A DNA stretch of 64,000 nucleotides from Pontiellaceae bacterium B1224 (GTDB taxonomy: Bacteria; Verrucomicrobiota; Kiritimatiellia; Kiritimatiellales; Pontiellaceae), in the NCBI GenBank assembly GCA_029432815.1, contig JAROBA010000002.1:62001-126000 (forward strand), read 5' to 3'. This document shows positions 8,264-16,956 of this stretch, in pieces (the first letter of the stretch is position 1; every line of letters starts with the position of its first letter). The translations under genes were made by a program, and so were the position numbers. The notes under the pieces were generated by a model that was given only the letters and a program-made list of their open reading frames with translations, ran no database searches and was not told where the DNA came from.

Positions 8264-9057
8264 ATGTTTTCTCCAGGTTTGATGACATTAAATGTGATGG
8301 AGTCGAACCGAAGCTCTCCCACCTTCTTTTGTACTTCTTTGTTATCGATGGTAATTTCCGACCGCTCGATTTCGATCGGTGTCCGAAAGCCTGCTTCAAC
8401 CGCTAAACGGATAAAATCCTGCTCCGCCAGCGCACCGCTGAGGCATTCGCCATACAGCACCGGATCATCTACCAGATGGGCCGGAACCGACTGATCCGAA
8501 TAAACATCCGAAAAATAGAACTGACCGCCCGGTTTCAGCACCCGAAAAATTTCGTGCAGCGCGGCGGGCTTGTCCGGACACAGGTTGATAACACAGTTTG
8601 AAATGGCCACGTCGAACGAATCGCTTTCGAGACCGATTTCATCCAGTTTTTCAATCAGCCCTTTATGAAACTCAACATTTGGATGTGCATAACCAAACTG
8701 CTTGGCCTGGTAGTCGATGTGGCGGCGGGCAACGGCAAGCTGCTCATCCGTCATATCAATTCCCACCACGGCGCCCTGCGGTCCCACCAAATAGGATGCA
8801 ATGTAGCAATCACGCCCGGAGCCGGAACCCAGGTCCAGCACCCGCTTCCCTTCCAGTCCGTCGGGAATCGTTAAGCCACAGCCGTAATATTTTTCCAATA
8901 CCTCGTCATGAATCAGGTCCATGGCTTTTTGAATGGGCGCGGGAACTTGCTTAATCGTACAACAGGCATTGGTTTTGAGATCATCTGATTTTTCAAGCGT
9001 TGAACCATAGTACGCGCTGACGGCCTCGTGCTTTTCGGTTTTGTTCAGTGTTTCCAT
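8260..9057 (-). CDS. ArsM-like SAM-dependent methyltransferase
   Basis: A ~265-residue class I methyltransferase. The SAM motif is VLDLGSGSGRDCYIAS, followed by the acidic strand VVGIDMTDEQ and post-I motifs. It carries the cysteines characteristic of arsenite methyltransferases at the expected places: NACCTIKQ near the N terminus, SNCVINLCPDK, and YGECLSGALAEQDF. It should methylate As(III) or a related metalloid using SAM. It is shorter than classic ArsM (~350). I start it at ATG 9057 rather than 9102, because the longer frame would overlap the preceding gene. Its stop overlaps the peroxiredoxin start (ATGA). Substrate could differ from arsenite given the unusual neighbours. Confidence 0.85.
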   Translation of the reverse strand: METLNKTEKHEAVSAYYGSTLEKSDDLKTNACCTIKQVPAPIQKAMDLIHDEVLEKYYGCGLTIPDGLEGKRVLDLGSGSGRDCYIASYLVGPQGAVVGIDMTDEQLAVARRHIDYQAKQFGYAHPNVEFHKGLIEKLDEIGLESDSFDVAISNCVINLCPDKPAALHEIFRVLKPGGQFYFSDVYSDQSVPAHLVDDPVLYGECLSGALAEQDFIRLAVEAGFRTPIEIERSEITIDNKEVQKKVGELRFDSITFNVIKPGENI

Positions 9058-9070
9058 GATTTCCATTTCC

Positions 9071-9979
9071 TTAAAGTTCACTGCAACTCGCACCATTGGC
9101 AAAGCAGGTAAAACAACGGTGGTGTTTCATCATCACACGAGCCCCCATGGCCTCGGCGAGACTGCCGCCCTGATCATACGCCTCGTCGTCATCGACCAGC
9201 GTGCAGGCATAAACCCGCATGCGCCCGCCCTTTTTCACGACCATCTTGCTGAAGCTGCACATAAATCCATCGCGTTGCGCTTCGGTTTTATAGGTCGTCA
9301 TGCAGGATTCGGTAATGTAGGGCACATCGGGATGGGCGTTCGGCACATCAAATTCCGGAAAAACGACGATATGCGTATCCGCCGGAAGCCCAGCCTTTTC
9401 AAAGTATGGAACATAGTCCCGGTTTACGGCATCCACATCTTCGCCCGTGGCACTCTGCCGCGCAATCGACACCTTGAAACCTAACCGGTGCAACTCAGAC
9501 ATGGTTTTAAGTGAAAGATCAAAGTTTCCTTTGCCGCGCTCGGCATCGTGTTTTCCAGGGTCTGGAAAATCGAGACTGACGCGAAAAGCCAACGGATATT
9601 TTTTATCGGCCAGTTCAGCCACCTGATGCAATCGGTTTAAAAGCGGTTCGGTGGCGTTGGTCAGCACCAGACAGGGATTCAGATCGAGGGCGTAATCCAG
9701 AATTGAAACCATATCCGGAATAACAAAAGGTTCGCCGCCGGTAAAAGAAAACTGCTCCGTTCCTAATTGCAGCGACTCCTGCATGAAGGGTTTAACCTCT
9801 TCCAGCGTGATGGCATTCAGCCGATAGTCCCCCGGCTTGGAACCTTCCAGACAAAAAGAACAGCGCAGATTACATACTGTTCCCGTATGAAACCACAACT
9901 CCTGCAGCTTCTTCGGTTGAATGTAGCCCCTTTTCGGGGCTTGTTTAACGGTCGGATTTTCGATGATGGCCTCGTTCAT
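9071..9979 (-). CDS. Radical SAM protein with C-terminal Cys cluster
   Basis: A 302-residue radical SAM enzyme: CNLRCSFC binds the catalytic 4Fe-4S cluster, and FSFTGGEPF is the GGE motif that contacts SAM. Later cysteines (ESCMTTYK, GFMCSFSK, VYACTLVDDDEA, and the terminal HHRCFTCFANGASCSEL) suggest one or more auxiliary clusters. It is not the ArsS arsenosugar enzyme as I know it (different N-terminal motif). GGAAAATACT precedes the ATG. It lies 13 bp upstream of the ArsM-like gene and 81 bp after msrB. The reaction is unknown; modification of a methylated metalloid or of a peptide are both possible. Confidence 0.85.
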   Translation of the reverse strand: MNEAIIENPTVKQAPKRGYIQPKKLQELWFHTGTVCNLRCSFCLEGSKPGDYRLNAITLEEVKPFMQESLQLGTEQFSFTGGEPFVIPDMVSILDYALDLNPCLVLTNATEPLLNRLHQVAELADKKYPLAFRVSLDFPDPGKHDAERGKGNFDLSLKTMSELHRLGFKVSIARQSATGEDVDAVNRDYVPYFEKAGLPADTHIVVFPEFDVPNAHPDVPYITESCMTTYKTEAQRDGFMCSFSKMVVKKGGRMRVYACTLVDDDEAYDQGGSLAEAMGARVMMKHHRCFTCFANGASCSEL

Positions 9980-10060
9980 AGTATTTTCCTTTCATTCCGT
10001 AGTCGACCGAATGCAAAAAACCTTACATGCTTTTTCGAGAAACAGGGAAATCGCTGGAGG

Positions 10061-10564
10061 CTATTCTTTTGCGGCAGCCTCTGACGGTGCATCCGTTTTA
10101 CGGAAAGTAATCGAGGCGGAGTTGATGCAATAGCGCAGACCGGTCGGGGGCGGACCGTCCGGGAAGACGTGGCCCAGGTGGGCATCGCATTTGGTGCAGA
10201 CCACTTCCGTGCGAACCATGCCGGCCGACGTATCGCGGTGCTCGGTGATGACCTCATCATTCACCGGCTTAAAATAGCTTGGCCAACCACAGCCGGAATC
10301 AAACTTCGTGTCGGATAAAAAGAGATCCGTACCGCAACAGACACAGGAATAGATCCCCAGCTCCTTGTGATCCCAGTATTTCCCTGTGTAGGCCCGCTCG
10401 GTACCCTTCTTGCGGGTGACGTAATACTGCATTTCGTCCAGCTGTTCCTGCCACTCTGCTTCGCTTTTAACCACTTTGTTTGTATCCACCGGTGTAATCT
10501 CCTCTTTTGCACAGGCCGTTAATGCCACAGACGCCATTAATATTGCTGCCATATTTAATTTCAT
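10061..10564 (-). CDS. msrB: Peptide-methionine (R)-S-oxide reductase, lipoprotein form
   Basis: A 167-residue MsrB with a lipoprotein signal ([18 protein letters not shown], lipobox LTAC), so it acts at the periplasmic membrane face. The catalytic core is complete: YSCVCCG and VCTKCDAH supply the zinc cysteines, GCGWPSYF is the substrate loop, and RYCINSAS carries the catalytic Cys. It reduces methionine-R-sulfoxide in proteins. A very strong GGAGGTG site precedes the ATG. It is the first gene of the minus-strand redox operon running through to the anti-sigma factor. Confidence 0.95.
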   Translation of the reverse strand: MKLNMAAILMASVALTACAKEEITPVDTNKVVKSEAEWQEQLDEMQYYVTRKKGTERAYTGKYWDHKELGIYSCVCCGTDLFLSDTKFDSGCGWPSYFKPVNDEVITEHRDTSAGMVRTEVVCTKCDAHLGHVFPDGPPPTGLRYCINSASITFRKTDAPSEAAAKE

Positions 10565-10583
10565 ACGTCACCTCCGAATAGAA

Positions 10584-10608
10584 GACCGAAAAAGTCTAGT
10601 TTCTGTTC
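10584..10608 (-). promoter_or_regulatory. Possible ECF-type promoter upstream of msrB
   Basis: Read on the minus strand, GAAC (10608-10605) and GGTC (10587-10584) are separated by 17 bases, the arrangement of many ECF promoters. The implied start would leave a very short leader before the GGAGGTG ribosome site. This is a weak four-base pattern and rests mainly on the sigma gene being in the same operon. Confidence 0.25.
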
Positions 10609-10706
10609 AATCTGTAGGCAATGTTTCTTCTTCCAATGATTGGAAGTTTGGGTTGCTTCAAAGACAACAGGGATTTAGTTTCCAACCATTGGAAGCGAGA
10701 CTTGGT

Positions 10707-11021
10707 ATGGATGACGACTGGATAGAGATTAAAAAAGACCCGGTGCATGTGAAACGCGAACGCGCCAAGGCTAAAGAGCTGCGCAAAAGCACCTGGTGGA
10801 AGCAAGAGCTTTCGAAAGGCATCTGCCACTATTGCGGGGAAACCTTCCAGCCTTCGGAACTCACCATGGATCATGTGTTGCCGGTGGTGCGCGGTGGAAA
10901 AAGCATAAAGAGCAACTGTGTCCCCTGCTGCAAAGAGTGCAACAACGAAAAAAAATTCCTGACCCCCGCAGAGTTGATCATGCGGGAGCTGGAAAACGAA
11001 TCGCCGTCGGAAGACGATTAG
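10707..11021 (+). CDS. Small HNH endonuclease-family protein
   Basis: A 104-residue protein that is mostly an HNH domain: CHYCGETF, MDHVLPVVRGGKS and CCKECNNEKKF provide the two CxxC metal pairs and the catalytic His. It begins at ATG 10707 (MDDDWIEIKKDP); the open frame extends upstream to 10476 but there it is antisense to msrB. Stand-alone HNH proteins of this size are common in bacteria and their substrates are mostly unknown. Its stop overlaps the stop of the convergent ldhA-like gene by three bases. Two TTCCA-N5-TGGAA palindromes lie just upstream (10631 and 10680). Confidence 0.8.
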   Translation: MDDDWIEIKKDPVHVKRERAKAKELRKSTWWKQELSKGICHYCGETFQPSELTMDHVLPVVRGGKSIKSNCVPCCKECNNEKKFLTPAELIMRELENESPSEDD

Positions 11022-12013
11022 TCCGGCACCACGGCGTTCACCAGTTCTTCGCCGTTTTCATATGCAGTGATATTCTGCAACGTTGTTTGCGCAATTGCTG
11101 AAACGGCTTCTTCCGTAAAATAGGCCTGATGCCCGGTAATCACCACATTCGGGAACGTCGTCAGACGGGCAAAAACATCATCGGTACGGATTTCAAAGGT
11201 TTTGTCCTCAAAAAAGAGTTCTTCCTCTTCTTCATAAACATCAATTCCGAGATATCCAATTTTGTGAGATTTCAATCCTTCAATGGCTGCCTTGGAATCA
11301 ATCAGCGCCCCGCGGCTTGTATTAATGATCATAACGCCTTTTTTCATCTTAGCGATAGAATCATGGTTCACGAGATGATGCGTTTCTTTAAATAACGGAC
11401 AATGCAATGAGATGATATCTGACTGAGCAAACAGTTCATCCCGACCCACATAGTTGACCCCCAGCTCCAGACAGGCCGGATTCTGGTATTTATCATAGGC
11501 AATAATATTACAGCCAAAGCCATTCAGGATGTTGGCGACGCATTCGCCTATTTTACCGGTTCCCACCAAGCCGACGGTGCGGTTTCGCATATCAAACCCA
11601 AGCAGTCCATCCAACGAAAAGTTACCTTCTTTCACGCGGGAATTCGCCCAATAGACCTTACGGTTCAGTGCAAGCATCAGTCCAACGGTATGTTCGGCCA
11701 CCGCATACGGAGAATACGCCGGAACACGAACCACCTGAACCCCCAGCTCCTTCGCGCTGACAATATCCACATTATTAAACCCAGCACAACGCAGGGCAAC
11801 CAGACGGGTGTTCTGCGCGGCCAGCGCAATTAATACCGATGCATCAACCTGATCATTTACGAAAACGCAGACACAGTCATACCCCTCGGCCAACTTAAGA
11901 GTTTCGCGCCTAAGCTTCCCTTCGTAGTAGATGATTTCATGGCCGAAATCCTTGTTAGCAATATCAAAATATTTTCGATCATAGGGTTTGGTACTGAAAA
12001 AAGCGATTTTCAT
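11018..12013 (-). CDS. ldhA: D-lactate dehydrogenase (2-hydroxyacid dehydrogenase family)
   Basis: A 331-residue NAD-dependent D-2-hydroxyacid dehydrogenase reducing pyruvate to D-lactate. Visible features: NAD-binding TVGLVGTGKIGECVANIL, the substrate Arg in NTSRGALIDS, the catalytic Glu region GIDVYEEEEELFFED, and the catalytic His in VITGHQAYFTEEA. The YEEEEELFFED stretch and overall length match fermentative LdhA rather than SerA. AAAGGA precedes the ATG. It is 19 bp downstream of the exonuclease gene, suggesting co-transcription. It fits an anaerobic or facultative lifestyle. Confidence 0.92.
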   Translation of the reverse strand: MKIAFFSTKPYDRKYFDIANKDFGHEIIYYEGKLRRETLKLAEGYDCVCVFVNDQVDASVLIALAAQNTRLVALRCAGFNNVDIVSAKELGVQVVRVPAYSPYAVAEHTVGLMLALNRKVYWANSRVKEGNFSLDGLLGFDMRNRTVGLVGTGKIGECVANILNGFGCNIIAYDKYQNPACLELGVNYVGRDELFAQSDIISLHCPLFKETHHLVNHDSIAKMKKGVMIINTSRGALIDSKAAIEGLKSHKIGYLGIDVYEEEEELFFEDKTFEIRTDDVFARLTTFPNVVITGHQAYFTEEAVSAIAQTTLQNITAYENGEELVNAVVPD

Positions 12014-12032
12014 TAATGTCCTTTAGTCGTTG

Positions 12033-12644
12033 TTAAAACAGGTCAAGCTGATCCGGTTCAGGGGCAAATGTCGGGAACCTCATTTCTTCTTTCCCCCCCA
12101 TCAATGCAATCAGATCCTGCTCTGAACAGGGCTCACCGCGCATTTCCAGCGTTTCCACGATTTTGGCAAAAAGCAGTCCGCAGTAGGAACTGTCTTCTTC
12201 CGCGCGGTGAAACGTTCCGCTGGGAAAATTAAAATGCCGGGTCAGAGTCCAAAGCTTGTAATTAGGCAGGTTTGGAAAAACCTTACGGGCGAGCGGGAGT
12301 GTATCCAACACCACGCCGCCCGGTGCCACAGATTTATTAAGTTTAATATCTTCGAGCATAAACTTATAATCGAACGGTGCATTGTGCGCTACCAATGGGA
12401 GATCTCCGCAAAACTCAGCAAATTCTGCCAGCACTTCGGAAATCTTCGGTTTGCCAATCAGCATATCATCTGTAATTCCGTTCACCGCCGAGGCTTCCTG
12501 CGGAATTGGTATACCGGGATCCACCAGCTTTCCGTAGCCTTTCACTGCCCGGTTTCCATCAAACATAACTGCCCCGACCTCCACGATCATATCTTCAGAA
12601 GGTTTGGTTCCTGTTGTCTCTAAGTCAAATGCAATAAATTTCAT
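12033..12644 (-). CDS. DEDDh 3'-5' exonuclease (DnaQ/epsilon-like)
   Basis: A 203-residue exonuclease-fold protein. Exo I is FDLETTGT (Asp and Glu), Exo II is LPLVAHNAPFDYKF, and Exo III is FHRAEEDS (His and Asp), so the full DEDDh set of metal and catalytic residues is present. It could be the proofreading subunit of DNA polymerase III or a stand-alone exonuclease such as an RNase T relative; sequence alone does not decide. No clear ribosome site is seen ahead of the ATG. It precedes the ldhA-like gene. Confidence 0.88.
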   Translation of the reverse strand: MKFIAFDLETTGTKPSEDMIVEVGAVMFDGNRAVKGYGKLVDPGIPIPQEASAVNGITDDMLIGKPKISEVLAEFAEFCGDLPLVAHNAPFDYKFMLEDIKLNKSVAPGGVVLDTLPLARKVFPNLPNYKLWTLTRHFNFPSGTFHRAEEDSSYCGLLFAKIVETLEMRGEPCSEQDLIALMGGKEEMRFPTFAPEPDQLDLF

Positions 12645-12700
12645 AACAATATAGTACCAATATAGGATGGTTTAATTTCATGCGATCTAAAAGGGGAATA

Positions 12701-12731
12701 AAAAACCCGCCCAATAATTGAGCGGGTTTTT
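12701..12731. terminator. Bidirectional rho-independent terminator
   Basis: AAAAACCCGC-CCAATAATTGA-GCGGGTTTTT: a six-base GC stem with A and T tracts on either side. It ends the secretin operon on the minus strand. Confidence 0.85.
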
Positions 12732-12751
12732 CTATCACGACTGAATGCTGC

Positions 12752-14914
12752 TTAGTTAGCAGCAGCCTGACGCTGCATTTCGCGCTGATCGCGCGTCATT
12801 CCACGGTCATCAACCTGCGTAGCCTTAACAGAGATTACGAGGTTTTTCTTGGAGGAACGTGAACCTTCTGAACGGAACAGACGGCCGAGGTATGGGATAT
12901 CACCCAGGAACGGAACCTGATCGCGGAAGGTTTCAGTACGCTCATCAACCAGACCACCCATAACGATGGTGGAACCATCAGCAATAGTGACCTGCGTCTG
13001 AATCGCACGGGTTTCGAAGTAAGGCATCAGGATTTGAAGCTCAGCTCCGTTGCCTTGCGGGTTGAAGCTGTCGCTGTCGCCCGTTTCGTAGGAGTTGTAA
13101 CCCGCAACGTAGATGTCATAGCCTTTAAACTTGGTGATTTCCGGCTGGAGGTCGAGATCAATGGTGTTGCTTTCAGCATCAACCACCGGCGTAACCTTCA
13201 GCACAACACCCAAGTCGTAGTCTTCCCAGTCCTGCGGTTTTACAACCGGAGCAGTACGCTGACCGGTTTCCACATCGTAGTCCTGCGGATAGCGGTGAGC
13301 TTCAACCACACGGATAATGGCTTCATTACCGGACTTGGTAGTTACTTTAGGAGCCGACAGTACATCTGCAGTACCTTCCTGTTCCATGGCAGTGATAGCC
13401 AAATCGAACGGGAAACTGCTGGTGTTCGAGAGAACCATTTCTGCCGGAGCGCCGCCCATAGTTGCGAGGATACCAGTCTGCAGTGATTCAAATGCAGTGC
13501 TGTTATTGCGCTGGTTCTGCCCAAAGAGACTCTGACCGGGTGATTGCGTAATCTGCGAATAGCCGGTAACAGGATCGGTATACAGAGTCGGTCCGGTTGG
13601 GTTCGTGGCATTCGGCGTAGAGTCGTTCACAGTGCCGGAAGTCGTGTAGCCCTGTGCATTCTGGTAATAGGTTCCACTGCTTTCGAGGCCAAGCCCAGCA
13701 AATGTACCGTCATCATAGAGGGTCCAGTTAAAGCCGAGTTCTTCGAGAGCACCTTCGTTGTATTCAACGAATTTTGCTACAATTTCGACCTGCTGAGAGC
13801 GTTTCTTGATGGCTTCGTCTTCGAGGTCATCCAGAATATCTTCAACCGCTTTCAGGTTTTTCGGGGTGTTCTTGACGAACAGCTTGTGGAAGTTCGGCTG
13901 ATAGACAGCAGAAGAACCTTCCGGCCAATCAACAATAGAGAAGAACCCTACCACATCAGCTGGTCCACCTGAAGAAGTGGAAGCAGAAGCATCACCGAAA
14001 AGATCGTCAACACCGCCGCCACCGCCACCGCCGGCCATGGACTCAAGTTCTGAACCAACTTCAGGAATCACAACATAGGAAACGAGTTTCAGATCAGACG
14101 GAGGAACATATCCAACCGGCATAACTGCAACTGCTTTAGCCTGAACCTCAAATTTCAGGGAAGCCATTTCCACGATATACTGAAGCGCTTCGTACAGGCT
14201 CATATCGCGAATGGAGATGGTAATGTTATTAGCATCTTCAACCGGAGAATCTTCCATACCCAACAACAGAATATTTACACCCTGCTTGGATGGGTCCTGA
14301 CGACGTGCAGTTTCGGTAAGGAAAAGCACAACGTCTTTGATGTTGGCTTCGCGGAAGTCGAGGCTCGGAATCGTGATTTTCTGCAACCGCGCCGTCATGT
14401 TGAGTTTCGCCTGTTCATCCGGAGAGATCTTCTTAGGACCATCTGTGTCCGGCGGAAGAGCTACAATTTTTGAATCCGGATTCCAGGAAGCATCCACTTC
14501 AGCAAGTGCCTGAGTGCGGCTTGCAAGCTTCAGCACAGATTCTTTAGCAGAAACTTTCTGCGCCGTTCGCTTCAGGTATTCCATCGCTTTACGGTTGTAC
14601 GGATCTGCTACAAGAACAGCTTCAAATACCGCTTCAGCTTCAACCAATTGGTCGTCTTTGTAGTACTGAACACCCCGGGCGAGCAGATCTGTTTCATCTT
14701 GCGCTGCTAAAACTGGCTTGGCAGCGGGCATATCAGTTTGAACAGCGGCAGGCTGTGCGGTTTGAACCGTGGCAGCAGCAGGAGCTGACTGTGCAGCTCC
14801 TCCATCAGCAGCATCCAACTGCGCGAATACGTCATCCAGGTCACCCTGGGCTCGAATCGTTTGTGCTCCTGCAAGAAACACAACCAATAGAGACGAGATA
14901 TAGGTTTTATTCAT
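12752..14914 (-). CDS. Type IV pilus-like secretin (Amuc_1098 family)
   Basis: A ~720-residue outer-membrane secretin, the gate through which a pilus or substrate passes. It has a signal peptide (ISSLLVVFLAGAQTIRAQ), a TPR-like segment (LLARGVQYYKDDQLVEAEAV), an STN/N0 domain (SLDFREANIKDVVLFLTETA), an N1-like domain, and a C-terminal secretin domain (TTKSGNEAIIRVVE, GSTIVMGGLVDERTETFRDQ, VPFLGDIPYLGRLFRS). The longer frame to 15001 is rejected because GGGGAAGGA precedes ATG 14914. It is the last gene of a four-gene operon in the same order as Akkermansia Amuc_1101-1098. Confidence 0.92.
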   Translation of the reverse strand: MNKTYISSLLVVFLAGAQTIRAQGDLDDVFAQLDAADGGAAQSAPAAATVQTAQPAAVQTDMPAAKPVLAAQDETDLLARGVQYYKDDQLVEAEAVFEAVLVADPYNRKAMEYLKRTAQKVSAKESVLKLASRTQALAEVDASWNPDSKIVALPPDTDGPKKISPDEQAKLNMTARLQKITIPSLDFREANIKDVVLFLTETARRQDPSKQGVNILLLGMEDSPVEDANNITISIRDMSLYEALQYIVEMASLKFEVQAKAVAVMPVGYVPPSDLKLVSYVVIPEVGSELESMAGGGGGGGVDDLFGDASASTSSGGPADVVGFFSIVDWPEGSSAVYQPNFHKLFVKNTPKNLKAVEDILDDLEDEAIKKRSQQVEIVAKFVEYNEGALEELGFNWTLYDDGTFAGLGLESSGTYYQNAQGYTTSGTVNDSTPNATNPTGPTLYTDPVTGYSQITQSPGQSLFGQNQRNNSTAFESLQTGILATMGGAPAEMVLSNTSSFPFDLAITAMEQEGTADVLSAPKVTTKSGNEAIIRVVEAHRYPQDYDVETGQRTAPVVKPQDWEDYDLGVVLKVTPVVDAESNTIDLDLQPEITKFKGYDIYVAGYNSYETGDSDSFNPQGNGAELQILMPYFETRAIQTQVTIADGSTIVMGGLVDERTETFRDQVPFLGDIPYLGRLFRSEGSRSSKKNLVISVKATQVDDRGMTRDQREMQRQAAAN

Positions 14915-15031
14915 TTTTCCTTCCCCTCTACTTCTCATAATTAAATGCCAAATAATCCGTGAGTTCACCAGGGTCCACGGCAGGCATTCACCAACAATCA
15001 TTCACCCTATAACCATTCCTCCGGAAAACAT

Positions 15032-15991
15032 TTACTGTTTCCCATCGGCCAAGCCGACAATTTCGAACACATTTCCGGTTTGAATATCCCTTAAGATCAC
15101 CTTGTCGGGGTACACACCTAGAACCGTGTACTCATCATTACGCAAAGATAATAACGCGCCCATAGTAACTAAAATGGGGGTTTGATCAAGAATATTAATC
15201 AACTCAGCTTTACTTTTTGGATCCAGCGCAATTTCCCCGCGAACCAGTTCAATTTCAGAGCTTCCACGCCGCACAAAAAGGCGTGCAGGGCTCCCGTTTT
15301 TAGAAGCCTCAAAACGTTGAACAACAACCCCTTCCACGTTCTCGTTCAGCGAGGCAAAGTGTGTCTTTCCCGTCTCCGGTTTATTCAACTGAAACACAAC
15401 ACTCCCATCCCCGAGCTCCGTGAAACCTTGGAAGACAAGGAAAAAAGGGATGTCTTTTCTCTCCACAAATCGCAGTTTTGTTGCATAAGGCGGGTGCGAA
15501 TCTGCACTTCTCGGATTTGTGGAACCTTTAAACTCCTCCAGATTGTTAAAACCGTCCTCATCAGGATCCTCCTGAGCATCGGTGGCATTGTATTTGTTCA
15601 AGTCGTATTTCAGCTCCCAATCATCCGTAATTTCATCCCCGTCACGATCCAGCTGATTCAGGGTTGGCTGAGGAATTCCGGAGAAGGGGCATATCTCAGC
15701 CTCATACGGAATCGGATAGGCGCTGCCGATTGCAACCACCCGGAATTCACCAACCATGAGACCCCGCTTTTCCGAATCCTCGCGCTTAGGCCCCCTTGCG
15801 CTTCTCACACTGTTTTCCAGAGCCGGGAAAACCAGTGCCACAGCATCGTTTGACTCGATCGATGAACGGGCATCTATGGGGCTGGAATTCGACCCCATGA
15901 ACGTTGCGACAATCGACCCCCCTAGACCAATGCCCAGGATACCTAGAATAACATATTCGATTCCGGTTTTTTTCTTTGAGACTGAACTCAT
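15032..15991 (-). CDS. Amuc_1099-family pilus-system protein
   Basis: A 319-residue protein with an N-terminal membrane anchor (YVILGILGIGLGGSIVATFM), then a periplasmic part containing acidic Asp-rich loops (LDRDGDEITDDWELKYDLN and EDPDEDGFNNLEEF) of the thrombospondin-3/EF-like calcium-binding type. It should bridge inner-membrane and secretin parts of the pilus system. GGAGGATAATCG precedes the ATG, which overlaps the upstream stop (ATGA). Assignment rests on operon order plus recall of the Akkermansia cluster; the biochemical role is not established. Confidence 0.8.
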   Translation of the reverse strand: MSSVSKKKTGIEYVILGILGIGLGGSIVATFMGSNSSPIDARSSIESNDAVALVFPALENSVRSARGPKREDSEKRGLMVGEFRVVAIGSAYPIPYEAEICPFSGIPQPTLNQLDRDGDEITDDWELKYDLNKYNATDAQEDPDEDGFNNLEEFKGSTNPRSADSHPPYATKLRFVERKDIPFFLVFQGFTELGDGSVVFQLNKPETGKTHFASLNENVEGVVVQRFEASKNGSPARLFVRRGSSEIELVRGEIALDPKSKAELINILDQTPILVTMGALLSLRNDEYTVLGVYPDKVILRDIQTGNVFEIVGLADGKQ

Positions 15992-16956
15992 CGATTATCC
16001 TCCGCCAGGTCAAAATTATATACATCAATAGTCAGACGCACAGAAACCTGCTCATCGCCAGAAATAATACGCTCGGGACGAGACAGCGCGTTCTCTCCGG
16101 AGAGAATACCTTCAGCTAAATAACGTACGGTTTCATCACTCTCCTCCCCACGTTTAACGGCAGAGGGATTATAGGCAAGAATGTCGGACTGCGTTTGATG
16201 AGAAAATCCGGAAACCACCATAACGTGCGGTGCCCCTGCGAACAAATCCAGCACCCGCCAGACCACCTCTTCCGAAGCAGTAAAAGAAACGGCGATCTGT
16301 TCGATGGAATAGATCCCATCCGATTCCGTGTAGGAGGCAGTCGGAGGCTGTAGCTTCCGCCCCCCGGAACCCGGCCGATTTCTCACTGGCCGCCGGCGTA
16401 CCATTTCCGGTTCATCGGACACTTCAAATACATCGCGCGATATCGTGCTCACAGAAGTTACCCCGCTCTGCACCAGCACGTCGGCCACGCGTTCAACCGA
16501 ATAGAGCTGGCGCGAAAGACGCGGCACATGTGCAGCCTCCGGCACCGCTCCGCCACTGGCATACTGCGCAAAGCCGGCCTCCAACGATTCCGGCAGCTGC
16601 ATACCCGCACGCACTGCCCGATTGCGAAAACGCTCGATCACATCCTGCGCCCGCGCGGAAAACTCAGCAGCCTCGACCGAATCGCGCGGAAATGGATCGC
16701 GTTTCAACTCTGCCGCCAGCTCACCCACCCGGAATTCCAATTCATCCAGATTATTTTTCAAAACCTCGACGTTGGCATCCGAAGGATACGGATTCCGCTG
16801 CTCCAGCCGCGTCAGGTGCTGCAGCTCCTGCCGCAGCCCGGCATTCGCTTTCGACAAACGAACCGCACCGATGGCCAGAACAACCAGCTCAACGAGCAGA
16901 AGAACCGCACAAATTCCGCCCCCGATCATAACCGTTCTATTCCGGCAAAGGTTCAT
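15988..16956 (-). CDS. Amuc_1100-family pilus-system protein
   Basis: A 322-residue single-pass membrane protein: TM helix near residues 9-30 (MIGGGICAVLLLVELVVLAI), a long coiled coil (ANAGLRQELQHLTRLEQR to AAELKRDPF), and a C-terminal mixed domain. It carries family-like stretches FRNRAVRAGMQLPESLEAGF and QYASGGAVPE. It corresponds to Amuc_1100, a PilO-like protein known in Akkermansia as an abundant immunomodulatory membrane protein. GGAGGATCAATT precedes the ATG, which overlaps the PilM stop codon. Confidence 0.85.
   Translation of the reverse strand: MNLCRNRTVMIGGGICAVLLLVELVVLAIGAVRLSKANAGLRQELQHLTRLEQRNPYPSDANVEVLKNNLDELEFRVGELAAELKRDPFPRDSVEAAEFSARAQDVIERFRNRAVRAGMQLPESLEAGFAQYASGGAVPEAAHVPRLSRQLYSVERVADVLVQSGVTSVSTISRDVFEVSDEPEMVRRRPVRNRPGSGGRKLQPPTASYTESDGIYSIEQIAVSFTASEEVVWRVLDLFAGAPHVMVVSGFSHQTQSDILAYNPSAVKRGEESDETVRYLAEGILSGENALSRPERIISGDEQVSVRLTIDVYNFDLAEDNR

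Noticed and set aside
9058-9102. Longer N terminus for the ArsM-like gene
   Set aside because: Would overlap the radical SAM gene by 32 bases and has no ribosome site; ATG 9057 fits better.
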